This document shows positions 12,301 through 23,938 of a stretch of DNA of 64,000 nt, in pieces; within the stretch, counting starts at the first letter, position 1; the number at the start of each line of letters is the position of its first letter. Below the pieces are notes generated by a model, which was given only the letters and a program-made list of their open reading frames with translations, did no database searches and was not told where the DNA came from. The position numbers were made by a program, and so were the translations under genes. The stretch is from Centroberyx gerrardi (lineage: Eukaryota > Chordata > Actinopteri > Beryciformes > Berycidae), in the NCBI RefSeq assembly GCF_048128805.1, contig NC_136000.1, forward strand, positions 14,168,854 to 14,232,853, given 5' to 3'.

Positions 12301-15300
12301 TGCAACACCTGCCATGCAGTATTCACCACAATGCATATACAGTTTGGTTTGCATGTCTGTGGCCATTTAGACAAATATGAGAGAAGATTAGGCAGCATAT
12401 TCAAAGCTGTATGTCATACTATAGTTCTCTGTTAAGACTGCACACTTCTGAATGATCTTTATATCCCAGAAAATGTCAGCAAAGAAACAATTAATATCTA
12501 GATTTGTGTCTTTTTGATGGGGGTCTGGATCTGATGTGATGGCTGATGAGCATTGATTTAAAACAACAGCAGATTGTAAAACCTCAGGCAAAGGCACCTG
12601 ATCACATCCTTCCATTTTACCTTCAGTTTTGGCTTGAGGTTTGCTCTCTGTATTCCCACTGGCCACACTGTTCAGAGTCTCAGCCTTCTCCTTAAATTTC
12701 CCTGCACACAAACGAACAAGCAAAAACAAGACAGAAATTCTGTCATCAATTACTTGATCACGTGAATGCAATACTTCTACAGTGATAAGGAGGACAAAGA
12801 ATAAATCACATCTAAACAAATGATGGCAACATAATGTCTGTAATACAGCGTCAAAAACAGCAGCAGCATAATCATTACTGCAACACAGAATGGAAATGTC
12901 ATGAAAGAAAGAATGAATTTATCACCAGAATAAGACAAACTGCACAGCAGAGCACAAAAACATCTCTTGACAGGATCCAATCTTTCACTGAACTGCCATT
13001 ATGTGTATTCCCACTTAAAACCATTTCTAATGGACAGATGGATCGTGAAAAATGCAGGGATTTACTGTTTCCTTTTGAAGCAATGTCTCAGCTTAAATAC
13101 ACCTGTCTCAAACAAGCATAAGTTATAGTAGCGACAGATGTGGATAACCCAAACACACTGGAAGGACTAAGACAGACATTTAGCAAGTGTACATCTTGAT
13201 ATCACATTCAAGGCCTTTCTAATTTTCTTTTTATAGTCCTCATCATATCAGAGAGTAATGCCATTATGTGCTATAATGAGATAATCCTTGTGTCTTTTAA
13301 TTTGACAGTCAATCATTATTGTAAAAGCCAAGTCACAGATGTTTATCATCGTGGCCCATATGACCAGCGGTCTCCGCGGGCTCGGATGAATGATTGCCGT
13401 TCTGAAATAAAAGGGAGTGGGTTGAAACAGGGGCCGCTGGCTTTGATCCAGATTTTATAGGCTCAATCAAAAGCTGATTATTGTGCTGGAGTAGTGTATT
13501 GCTGCCTGGAGGCCTGACAGACACGCAAAGTAGGCCCCAGGGCCACAGGGCCAGAGACAGAGACACACTAGGTCAGTGTACTGCTTGAAACCACCAGAAA
13601 AGAGAAAAAGTGAACCTTCCTCTGTGGGATGACCCAGTACAATCACCAGAAAAGAATACACTGTAAAGCCGACCTCCCTAAACATGTTCTGTTGGACAAA
13701 GACTCTGAGAAAACACTAGCTGCAGTCCAACACCACATTATTCAGATGGCTAACACTGCATCATTATTAACAGATTAGATTACTTCATCGTTGTGTGCTA
13801 ATGATCCAAGAGAATGAAAACATTTCTAACTTGTGACACAATAGAAAATGCTTAATTTTTTTGAATTGTGTTTAAAGAAGCTTTGTGTTGACTTAAAAAA
13901 CATAGCCACAGCTCATTGTATCCCAGGAACCTTTTCATTTTCCAGTGTATAAATGGATCCCTCCATAGACCGAGGTAGGTATTTATCTGCTTAGTATCAA
14001 TCTGGACTTAGTGCTGCCTTCATTTGGAACGCTTTGCTAATCCATTTTACCAAGAGAGGGACATGTTCACTAGACACTCACTATTACAGGAGTTTTCATG
14101 GCACACAGAAAATGAAAATGGTAAAATGCACTCACCATCTCCGAGAGGGTCTAATGTGTGGATCATGAGCTGGAAGATGGTGTTTCTCATGGTGCTGTTG
14201 TGTAGAGAAGCTGAACTCCCCCCTCGCTGAAGAGACGGCTTCAGCTGGGGAAAGAGATGGCGAGGGTCACAGTAGCTCCAATAACAGACAGGGGCACATC
14301 ACTCTGGGACAAATTAGGCTTGCATGTATTTTCCTTTAGAAGTGCAGTAACATGTGGCAGGACTTTTGCTGAAGGGAGACTGTTTAACATAATTTTACAG
14401 GGGAATGGGACTGGAGAAAGGTAAATATCATGTAAAATAACATATAGGTAAATAAATAGTCAAAAATAGACAATGTGACAATGTCCAGTGTCAGGATGTA
14501 TGTTTGTACATTTTTTGTTGATTGGTTGGTTGATTGTTTGACTTTTACCTTTAACCGATTCTTGTTGTCCGGACTTGGAGGGACATTGTCTTCAACTTCT
14601 TCATTTGCCTGTGTGCAACAATTTTTCCAGTGATAATTATTCAGTGGTAAAGACAGACCAAGGTACTTTCATTTTGGTGCAGTTTATATGTTAGTCTCTA
14701 TGGGCTTATGCATCACTATGACATATTTTATACTCTTGGGGTTTCTTTTGTATTGCGTGTCAGTAAAAGAGATGCAGTCACATGACATTTACTGGGTTAG
14801 AATCTGGTGAAAACTATCCTTCACCCTATTAAAACTAAACAAGAACACTATAATGTGATTGTGTATGATGTGCAATAGTATTTACACTGGATGAAATAAT
14901 CAAGTTTGCTCCTTGGGAACCACTCCAGCAGTATATCCAGCTCAACAAAAAACCCTGAGCATGCATGAATAGGTTTACTTACTTTGTATAAATTAAGCCT
15001 CAATCACACTTACCGGGGTTAAACACGCTATATGTTGATGCTACAGTTTGTACAGCGCTGTCGCGCCTCAAAGGATTAGGGTTTGCTGTGGCTGATCAGC
15101 TTTGGTTCTCCAAGGCCTAGGCAAGTATCATTCCACTCTTTTGCCATGATTTGCACATAAACCCCACAGGTGGGAGCAGAGATGTCAGATTAGTAACGTG
15201 ACATCCTGCCTCAGTAAAAACCCACACTGCTTTGGGTTTGTGCTGAGCATGAAGGAATGAGACAAAATGATTAATGAGTGAACAGATTTTTTCTTGAATA

Positions 15301-16823
15301 TACATCTGCTTGGCATATGGAGTGCCATACTGTGTGACTGTGTTACACTCATGTTAACATGAGCTCGGTTGTCTCAACAGAAGAAAAGCCACCTGTGGAT
15401 AATTTGTGAAGTATCACAGATTCTGCTTATTTTAACTCATCAAGAGTTATACAAATACCTCTTCAAATTACTGCATGTGTTGCTGTTAGAACCTTTAAGA
15501 CTGTTTTCTCAACGGCATGCCAATGCTATAACATGTAAGTATGCTAATTATATCTATCTTTAGGCGACTTTAGTCTGATGGCCTGCAAACTGTTTGCTTG
15601 ATGGTGACTGCTCTTGGGAAAATAATGTCTCCGACAGAAGGTTTTCTCCACACTTTAGAAAACATTGGGCAGTATAAAAAATTCTAATAATAAAGAGTCT
15701 TTATACCAAGGAGTGAAAAGCTTTAAATCCTTTTGACTTTAGATGAGGGCCATGTTTACTCATAGGGAATAGGACATACCTTTTCAGGTTCCTCCACAGT
15801 AATAACTTTGACAATGTTCTTGTGTTTGTAGAGTTGGGTCTTGAAGGCCCGCTCTAGTTGCACATTGAACTTCATGAAAATCACATACACAGTGTATCCG
15901 GCCACCAGCATGACGCTCTCCCACCACATGATGACATTGTCCAAGAAGAAGATGATGAGTAAGATGAGGTCAAAGATGTAGAAGGACACGTCTCTGAAAA
16001 GTGGCCACCAGGTCAAATGGAGCATCTCCCGAGAAAACAAAGCACACATCCCAATCACAAACAAAATGTTGAAAACCGCCGAGCCCACTATGGTGCCAAT
16101 ACCCACATTGCTGTGAGCAATAAAAACCCCAATCAAGGAGGTGAAGAGCTCAGGGGCGGAGCCTCCGGCGGCCATGAAGGTGGCCCCGGCCACATCGTCA
16201 GATATAGCCAACTTGTCTGTGATGACCCCCAGGGCAGGAACAAAGAACTCATCACACACAATTGCAAGCGACACAAACATGTACAACATCCCAAAAATGT
16301 GAAGGACCACCCAGCCTCTTCTGCGGTCTTCGATAGAGAAGATATCCCGGGGGTATTCACCCTTCATATGAGGAGCTTCACCAGGGAAGAAAATAGTGGT
16401 GTTTTGTATTGGAGGGAGCGGAGGTGGGGTGGGGGTCTCCTGTGGGGGCTCAGGGGCCACATAGATGCAGTGCACAATAGTCCGGTTTGTAGCTTGTGAT
16501 AGCGGGGGTTCAGTGGTGGGGGATGTTTTAAAATCTAAAGTTGTGTCCGCGTGATGTGTGGTGTGCAGCCGTGGCGTGGTTTGATCTGTGAGCTCTAACT
16601 CGTGTGTTGCAGTGATGGGCTCCTCCAGGCCCTGAGTCTCCACCGCTGCCTCCTCCACCCCCTCCGTCGACCCCTCTGCTGAATCCTCTCCGATCTGAGG
16701 CATCGACAAAGGCTCGGACAGTCTGGCACTGATGGTCAGCTGGTAGACAGTACAAAGGAAAACCCCAGAGAGAAGAAACAGAACCCGGCTCAGCTGCAGG
16801 CGCTTCCTTCGTGTGCAATACAT
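9373..16823 (-). CDS. SLC24A1: Sodium/potassium/calcium exchanger 1 (NCKX1, rod exchanger)
   Basis: Nine coding exons in minus-strand order: 16823-15780, 14608-14549, 14244-14136, 12701-12621, 11457-11372, 11126-10827, 10733-10644, 10194-10028, 9622-9373. All junctions keep frame and give 728 aa. NCKX1 extrudes one Ca2+ with one K+ in exchange for four Na+ at the photoreceptor outer-segment membrane (known for the family). Features seen: an N-terminal hydrophobic segment at residues 12-31; a Pro/Thr-rich lumenal part with NRT (113) and NTT (141) sequons; alpha-1 repeat [12 protein letters not shown] (about 218-229) through [12 protein letters not shown]; a cytosolic loop ending in a Glu/Asp run; and alpha-2 repeat AAGTSIPDL (Asp615) through GSNIFD. 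The Glu in GSAPE and the Asp in SIPD and NIFD are the cation-binding acids. The loop is much shorter than in mammals (human about 1,100 aa). Non-coding 5' exons probably lie at 16824-16993 and just upstream of 17404. Confidence 0.93.
9705..9725. repeat. TA dinucleotide microsatellite
   Basis: Uninterrupted alternating TA tract in the last SLC24A1 intron, next to an A/T-rich transposon-like block. Confidence 0.8.
9750..9999. mobile_element. Non-autonomous DNA transposon (hAT-like MITE)
   Basis: The left end reads ctagggataaaaaaattcga and the right end, reverse-complemented, reads gtggggatgggacgatacat. The ends share an imperfect inverted repeat with repeated TCGATACAT motifs inside. This matches the style of common fish elements with GGGAT..ACGATAC termini. 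It carries no coding capacity. Boundaries are good to within about 10 bp. Confidence 0.45.
10612..10640. repeat. CA microsatellite
   Basis: ACACAC run immediately upstream (plus-strand sense) of the SLC24A1 exon 10644-10733, a few bases from its splice donor. Confidence 0.7.
10963..11080 (-). repeat. GAG/GAC codon repeat in SLC24A1 acidic loop
   Basis: Plus-strand CTC/CCT triplet run. On the minus strand it encodes nine Glu in a row plus mixed Asp/Glu in the cytosolic loop of SLC24A1. A triplet tract of this kind is likely length-variable between individuals. The plus-strand reading gives long poly-Ser and poly-Pro ORFs that are artefacts. Confidence 0.8.
11546..12048. mobile_element. hAT-like MITE, copy 1
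   Basis: The element starts CAAGGGTGGAAGTAACTAAT and ends GTACTCTTTCCACCACT. Inside are repeated motifs around ACTTAAGTA and TACTTTGCTGATATTG. The same family is found at 29450-29986 in the opposite orientation. It lies in the SLC24A1 intron between exons 12701-12621 and 11457-11372. No coding sequence. No clear target duplication was seen at this copy. Confidence 0.6.
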
Positions 16824-17520
16824 TTTCCCTCCAAAAGCAACAGCGGTATTGGCTATGGAGAATCAGGCTGCATAAATGGGCAGGGGTCAAGGGCAAGTCC
16901 AGCTCTCTCCCCAGAAGACCATGGGGTGACAGACTTCAAGACTCCAGCGGTGAGATTCATGTCATGTCATGTCATGTCGTTGGAAAGCCCAGCCTGTTGT
17001 AAAAGAAATAAAACAATGACTTACAAGCAGCAGGTGGCATACCAGTAATGGATGAACAAGAGCATTTTAATTATTCAGACAATGCACTTTTAGACATAAT
17101 TGTCTGTCATAGCATTGTTGAATAGAAAAAAACTGTTACAGCTACACTCTTGGTAGGTTGTTGTGGTTTTCTAGGAAACAAAATTAACAACCTGAGTGAC
17201 AGAAAAAGACCTAAAACACCTAAAAAAACCACAAACTATTATCAACAACAGGCACAGAGAAACAAAAACCGCATAATAAATCAAATAAGTATAAAATGAC
17301 AGGTGGTAATGAGCTAGGATATTGTGTTCCTTAATTACACCAAAGAGAACAAACAAAACAATGGATTTCTAAAAACCCAAAGTAATTACAGGCGCAGGCT
17401 TACCTTAGTCCGAAGGTTTTGTAATATCAGGGATGCAAAAATGTCCAATAATAGATTCCCACAGCTGGGTACGCTGGCACAAACAAAAGTCCAAACTGTT
17501 GCCAATGGCCAGAGGGTTAT
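16824..17520 (-). promoter_or_regulatory. SLC24A1 5' UTR exons (inferred) and upstream region
   Basis: On the minus strand an acceptor (acaacag) ends at 16994, so 16993-16824 is probably the non-coding start of the first coding exon. It contains a CATGT pentamer repeated about four times (16958-16978). A strong donor (ctaag|gtaagc) with its exon ending at 17404 fits a leading non-coding exon around 17404-17520. Upstream of that, GGATTA at 17582-17587 (TAATCC on the minus strand) matches the CRX hexamer. This would suit a photoreceptor gene, but a single hexamer is weak evidence. Confidence 0.4.
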
Positions 17521-17999
17521 GTAGGACGCAGGACAAGTCTTTACCATCAGCATAATACCTAATACCTGAAGTCTTCTAAGAGGATTATGCTCATTGTCTC
17601 ACTCTCACTTTAACTTGAGCCTACCCGAGTAATATTTCATTTAATGCTAAATAAAAGTGGTGCTTTAGCTTAAATGCTATTAGGTTACATAACTGTAGCC
17701 TACGTTAAAATCCTTTTATGAAGCGTAAGACTGATACTTGAAAATAATAATGTGTTGATAATGAAACAACGATGACATAATAATTGGATCTGGAAGGGCA
17801 AATTCAAGGTTTAATTTCCCTATATCCGAACTATAGTTTAAATTTTACAATGTGCATAGGTCTGTGGCATTAATATTTAAATTATAACATTCATGACATT
17901 TCTCACTGAAGTTCTATCATGTTTTTTTCACCACAAAAATATGAAATTTCTCGGGACTGTCAGCTAGGAACTAATTAATCTAGGGAACTCTGTTCTCGC

Positions 18000-18582
18000 C
18001 CGGACGGAAGTAGTGGTGCACAACACAAATCCTGGATGGCGATTGAAACATTAATAGGCACGTATGATTTTTTTTGCATACTGAGCATTTAACTAGTTGC
18101 AGTTTAACTTGTGTTGAGTACGTTTTACTTGCATTCATTCAATAGTAACGAAAATGTTTAATCAGTCGGGGCTTTTTAACGTTACACCATGCTAACTTTA
18201 GTTAGCCGGGCTGGCTAGCAGTTAGTAGCTTAGTGCTTTGCTCTTAGCTTTCAGTTGTCGTTTTTTGTCATAAACTAACCTTGATGTAGCTCTTACACCT
18301 GCAGTTCTGTCGTTGTTTCTTTGTGTTGGGGATAACATTAACGGAGCTATAACAACGTCAACAACTAAGTCACTTATAATCTTTTTATAATCTTTTTTAC
18401 ATTGCCCTCTATGGACTCATGAGTGATGGAAGCTGTTTAACATTGCCCCATCATGGAGTGAAACAGTTGTGTTGTGGGTGTTACAGCAATGTCTAATTGT
18501 TTTTTTTTTCTATTCAGTGGGAGTACGTTGGAGGTTCATCTAAGTCCAGTGTGGTTTTAGGAAGTACCTGTCGGAGCGAGCC
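18000..18582 (+). promoter_or_regulatory. INTS14 promoter and 5' UTR (inferred)
   Basis: A CGGAAG ETS-type core sits at 18005-18010. A candidate non-coding exon ends at about 18061 (GTATGA donor). A polypyrimidine tract and AG end at 18517, so the exon with the start codon begins at 18518 with 65 nt of 5' UTR. The transcription start itself is not visible. Confidence 0.4.
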
Positions 18583-21500
18583 ATGCCTACCGTGGTGTTA
18601 ATGGACGTGTCTCTGTCCATGACACGACCAGTGTCTCTGGACGGCAGCGAGGAGTTCCAGAGGAAGAACTTGGCTGTTCATGGACTCACTATGTTGTTTG
18701 AACACATGGCTGCAAACTACCGCTTGGAGTTCACATCCCTGGTGGCCTTTTCCTCCCTCTGGGAGCTCTTGGTGCCTTTCACCAGAGATTACAACACATT
18801 ACAGGTACAACATGCCTGATATGATGCTCATATTCTTCGCTTTGGACTTGTCATTGTTGACAGTGAAGCATGTTTCCCTCTCTGGTCTGTGTCAGAGTGT
18901 GAGCTTAGAGGAGAGTTGTGGATTGTTTGTTTAAATTGTGTTTCTTCCTTTTCCTGTGCAGGAGGCTCTAAGCAACCTGGAGGACTACGACAAAACCTGT
19001 GTTGAATCAGCTCTTAATGGAGTTAGCAACATAGTGCAGCAGGAGTGGGGCAGCTCCTGTCCCTGCCAGGTTTGTCAAGTCCTTCCACTTTAAACAATGT
19101 CATTGCAGGTGTAATGTGATTATTGGTCAACAAAAGGCGATGTGTGTTCAAAATATTTTTTTCATGGTGATTTCAGCTTCTTGTATTTGTTGTTATATTG
19201 GGTTGTATTTATGTACTTCATCATTTTGTCCTACAGGTGGTGCTGGTGACAGATGGGTCTCTTGGTATTGGGAAGGGTTCCCTGCGTCATTCCCTCCACA
19301 CACTGAAGCAACGTGGGGATGACAAGAAGTTCCCGCTCCCTTTCCCTTTTCCAGCCAAACTGTTCATCTTGTGTGTAGCCAATCCAGAGGAGGTACTGAA
19401 TCACACAGCTTTTATTTGTCTTATCGCTTCCAAATCTCCCACCAGCTCAAGTTATCCTGAACAGCTTCAAGATGTTGCTGCAATTCATTTGTATTTACTT
19501 ACATCTTGAGTCTGAACCTTGGAGGAAATCTTGACCACAAAGCACGTGGCAAGAAGTGGCTGGGATCTAGTGCGATGGCTTCCTCTAGGATCATATGCAA
19601 AACAGATATATGTCAAGGGTGTGATTTAGTTATTGCAATAGTAAATGCTACATGCATCCTAACAAATTGCATTCATCAAGAACAATATTTCCCAAAGAGG
19701 CCTTGTTTTATTATAATGAATGATTTTCTCTAATGTGCACTGTAACTTGTAGGTCAGCGGAGTCACTCTTCCATCTGATCTGAAATTGCAGCCTCTTGTG
19801 ATTGGGTCATTGCAGTAGTCAGTATAGTTAATATGTTAGCTGTAACAAGGATACCCTCTCTCTTTTATAACTGCAGTTACAGATGACTGATGCCATGGAC
19901 AACTTGGAGGAGCTGCTTCATCTCAGCGGAGGGGAGGGACAGATCTTCACTATGGAGGGACCGCTGTGCCTGAAGAGTGTACAGGCCATGTTTGGGTATG
20001 ACTGTGTTGAAGATGTATGTCAGTACCTTCTCTTTGCCTTAACTGAAGATAACACTAACGCTCTAGTTTTGTGGTTCTAAGATGGTTTTGTATCAGGTGC
20101 AGTTTTTGACTCTGTTAAGGTATTAAATAGCAAAAACCACCTAAGAAAAAGGCAAATCCAGATAAGACTGTTTAATATGATTTATTTTTGCCACTTTTAA
20201 GTGAAAATAAAAATCTGTGAAATTGTCCTCATAGACTTGAAAGCAATTCATAAAAATGTTAAAAGCTGAGGTTATGGACATAGCCCACAGTTGAATTTTT
20301 GTTAGTGACATTCCTACCACTCCTAGTAAGCCCAGCAAAAAAAACATGGTTACGGCATCACTAGGCTAAAATAAGTGAAGCAATGGACAAGTGTCACTTG
20401 TAGAAGTGCTGGTGACATCAAACGAAAAATAAGTGAATCATTCCAACAGTTCCAATAAATATATGGATACTACAGGTGCGCAAATGTCCTGAAAGCAGAC
20501 CAAGTCAGTTTAGGCACTGTTGCCTATTACAGAGACAGAAGTCTGTAGATTTCTTTTTGAGAAACACTGCTTTAACTGGTCTGTGTGTCTCCAGGAGGCT
20601 GATTGACCAGGCATACTCTCCCTTCCATGCCGTCCTGCACTGTGGGAACCTGTCCTCGGACGTTCAGGTCTTCCCTCGGCCGGAGCCTGTGGTGGTGGAT
20701 GAAGAGGTGGAGCCCATGCCCAGAATAGTCAGCACAGGTAGCCAGCTGGCTTCGAAAGCATTGCATGTTTAACAGAATAAACAACTTTTTTTTTGTTAAA
20801 TATTCACTCTATTATGTGTTTCAGATTTGGAGATTGTGGGCTTCATTGAGATTGGTGACATTTCCAGTCCTCCTGTCATATCCAGACACCTAGTGCTGCC
20901 CATTGCTGTAAACAAAGGTTTGTGTTGAATAGTTTTACTGTGTTTTATAGAAATATTATACATCAATACACAAATCAACTGAGCAATGTGCCATGGTGTC
21001 AAATTTACAAACAGGAGTATGTGATAAGTTAGTGCTCTAATGCATTTTATCTGTGCTTCGTTGCAGAGGTGGATGAAGTTGGCACAGGAGCCACAGATGA
21101 GCTTGAGGAGGAAGCCTCAGCCAGTCAAATGGCAGGAAAGAGTCCAAATTTCTGTGTCCTTTTGCATGGCAGTCTGAAAGTGGAGGGCATGGTGGCACTG
21201 GTGCAGCTGGGGTGAGATGCTACACGGCTTTTTACCTTTAACACATTTGAAATACTTAGGCTCAGAATTTAGAGCGTTTAGATGTTAAGACGATTGTATT
21301 AGAGTAAAATGCGCTGATGCATTTTGTCATGAATGAATGACCTTAACCTATTATGTCTTTTCCCAGGCCAGACTGGTACGGCATGCTGTACTCCCAAGCA
21401 GACAGCAAGAAGAAATCCAATCTGATGATGTCTCTGTTTGAGCCTGGTCCAGAGCCTCTGCCTTGGCTGGGCAAAGTCTCACATTTGGGACCGATCTCAG

Positions 21501-22639
21501 GTAACCTCCACCCCCCACTGTGCATGCCAGGGTGTCAGGTTCTCTGCAGACACAATTGGAACAAGGAAATAGTGAGCTCTGTGGATATTTGTAACAAACC
21601 CCCTACAGTGCTCTGACTGTTAAACTAACAATAAATGGTACTGTCATCAGTTTGGCCACTTTACCCACTGCTCTCAAAGCATCACTGTTCATAAACCCTC
21701 GGCCAGCATGCTTATTTATTAATATAGTTTAATATTGTTGTTATGCAGACATTATTGTGAAACTGTCCTGTTTTATGTAACCGATGACACACTAACCCCT
21801 GTGAAGGTAGATGACTATTCATTCTTACGAGATCAAAGGCCTCTCTGTATGTGTACATAATCAAGTAGTTAATAATTTACACACACTCCCTTTTACAAAG
21901 CTTGTCTGCTTTGGCCATCATTCTGATTTTGCATAACGTTACTCTTATTTCAGAGGCTGCTGAAAACCCCTATGGAGAGGATGATAGTAAAAGTCCTTTC
22001 CCTGTGCAGCCCCAGATCAAGCGAAGCTATGCCCAGAATGTCACTGTGTGGATTAAGGCCAGTGGGCTGCAGGTACAAAACTGTCTGAAAATCACTATTA
22101 GGATCTATTATTGTTTGTGAGATTATTTCTCAGTTTAGGAACGTGAAAATGTGAGCACTGAATAAAAGCATTTTTGATATGGGTCATTTTTGGTTTTGGT
22201 GACTTTAATATGCATGTTATCATCCCACAGACTGATGTGCAGAAGATCCTGAGGAATGCGAGGAAACTGCCTGATAAGACTCAAACCTTCTATAAGGTAA
22301 ATATCACTCCAAATGAATTAAGCTTGGGGTTTATTTAAGAAAACAAAGTTGTTGAACTAGTTGTTTAATTTATTTCAAGTGCTGTTTTCTGTTTGAATCT
22401 GCCAGGAGCTGAACCGCCTGCGGAAGGCTGCCTTGGCTTTCGGGTTCTGGGAGCTGCTGAAGGGAGTGGCCGACCTGCTGGAGAGAGAGTGCACCTTGCT
22501 CCCAGACTCGGCCCACCCAGATGCTGCCTTTCAGCTGTCCCACGCTGCACAGCAGCTCAAACTGGCTAGCACCGGCGACTCCCAGTATGCTGCGTTTGAT
22601 CACAACATTGCTCCCATGCACACCGACTTCTCAAGCTGA
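18583..22639 (+). CDS. INTS14: Integrator complex subunit 14 (VWA9)
   Basis: Eleven exons: 18583-18804, 18962-19069, 19237-19392, 19877-19995, 20595-20737, 20825-20917, 21067-21211, 21367-21500, 21954-22072, 22231-22296, 22406-22639 (TGA). All are in frame and give 512 aa, close to the roughly 518 of human. INTS14 belongs to the INTS10-13-14 module of Integrator, which processes snRNA 3' ends and attenuates Pol II (known). An N-terminal von Willebrand A domain is seen with a DVSLS metal-site motif at residues 8-12 and VLVTDGSLG in exon 3. The central beta-barrel region has VFPRPEPVVVDEE, and the highly conserved stretch QADSKKKSNLMMSLFEPGPE lies in exon 8. The C-terminal helical part has FYKELNRLRKAALAFGF. 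The start is the first ATG, with the MIDAS motif directly after it. The gene runs divergently from SLC24A1 and convergently with HACD3. Confidence 0.95.
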
Positions 22640-23094
22640 GCCACAGCTGAAGAATGGACTAAAGTACAGCAATCTGTGTGGACTCGCTGCTAGATTGCCC
22701 CCTCAAAGGTGTCAAAGGTGAACAAGGCTGTGTGTGTGTGTGTGTCGCCCACGTGCAGCTACACCGTCATGAAGGCAGCAGCCGTTGTATGCTGAAGGTT
22801 ATTTAAAGAAGTCATCAAAAGGGCCAGTGCTTACAGAACTAATAAGTGTTTCAAATGACTCACAGACTGATCAGTCCTCAGTGATGCTGCCTAAGCAGAG
22901 CAAAACCTGCTTAGTGGCAGAGGGTCCACGTTTTGTTAAATGCTGGTGTGTACATATTTTTTTTATATCAGTGTTCCTAAATAGAATCTTTTTCACAAAT
23001 TGACAAGTTGAAATTTCATTTTTATTCAGTGTCAAACCACTGCCACTTTTACAGGAAGGTTGGGGATTGACTGGTAATGTTGGTATTCAAAATA
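22640..23094 (+). other. INTS14 3' flank
   Basis: Non-coding. It contains a TG microsatellite at 22727-22746. No AATAAA hexamer was picked out close to the stop. Confidence 0.4.
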
Positions 23095-23424
23095 CAGGTG
23101 ACTGTCAAAATAAAGGAACACCAGAGTAAATAAGGGATACAAATTGTATTTAAAGCAAGTTGGATAAATTGTCCTACATTATAGGGGAAGTTGAGTGCCA
23201 TAAAGCCAGTCTGAGTGATCACTTTCAAGTTATGGTGAAGCATTTCTATGCTGACTGGATTGGCCTCTTATAGGACGACACTGCCCCGATTCGTTAGTGG
23301 TCCATGAATGGTTTAATGAACATGAAACTAATGTAGACGATGTGCCGTCCCAGTGGAAGTAAACATCTGGAGTGGCGCCCAAAACACTTTTTGTTGATGT
23401 TTTCTTTATTCCAGCAGTCACCTG
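23095..23424. mobile_element. Short Tc1/mariner-type element between INTS14 and HACD3
   Basis: The ends are CAGGTGACTG at 23095 and CAGTCACCTG at 23415-23424, a perfect 10-bp inverted repeat. Both are flanked by TA (23093-23094 and 23425-23426), the Tc1/mariner target. Internally a region near 23290-23360 can be read as a decayed transposase-like stretch (VVHEWFNEHETNV), but there is no intact ORF. The 330-bp length indicates a deleted, non-autonomous copy. Confidence 0.6.
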
Positions 23425-23873
23425 TATCATTTTCCCTGAGATTTGTGTGACATTTCACAAATCTGGAACAATAAGAAATAAGAAAATTTCACAGAATATT
23501 GTTGCTTGCTTCATTCTTACACCAATCAATACATCAAATAATACTAACAGGTTTTCTTCCTCGATGCTTGTTGAAATCCATTCGGCAAATGATGCTACAA
23601 TATAAAAAAAATCAACCAACAAGGTTAAAAGAAAAAGAAACAAAATTATAAGCTTTATCAAATTTTATGGCTTACAACTGTTTTCTAATCTACAGTATAT
23701 GAACCCAAAGATTAGAGAAATCTGGCAGCAGATCACTTGCATTGTTTATGTAGGATGTTCACAACGACGAGTCATTTTAATGAGCGGACAGGCTGTGGAA
23801 AAGAAAAAGGACTTCTTCATAATTAGACCTAGAACTCATTTGAGTGGAGCATGGCAGATGAGGATACTTTCAT

Positions 23874-23879
23874 TTTATT
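23874..23879 (-). terminator. Candidate polyadenylation signal, HACD3
   Basis: TTTATT on the plus strand reads AATAAA on the minus strand, 60 nt past the HACD3 stop. This would give a very short 3' UTR. Other AATAAA sites lie further downstream. Confidence 0.4.
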
Positions 23880-23938
23880 CACAATCCCAGCAGTAAGCAG
23901 GCAGCAGAGGTGTTGAGGAGTTTTGTTGATGTTGAGTC

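Noticed and set aside
16017-16499. 160-codon plus-strand ORF
   Set aside because: It is antisense to the first coding exon of SLC24A1.
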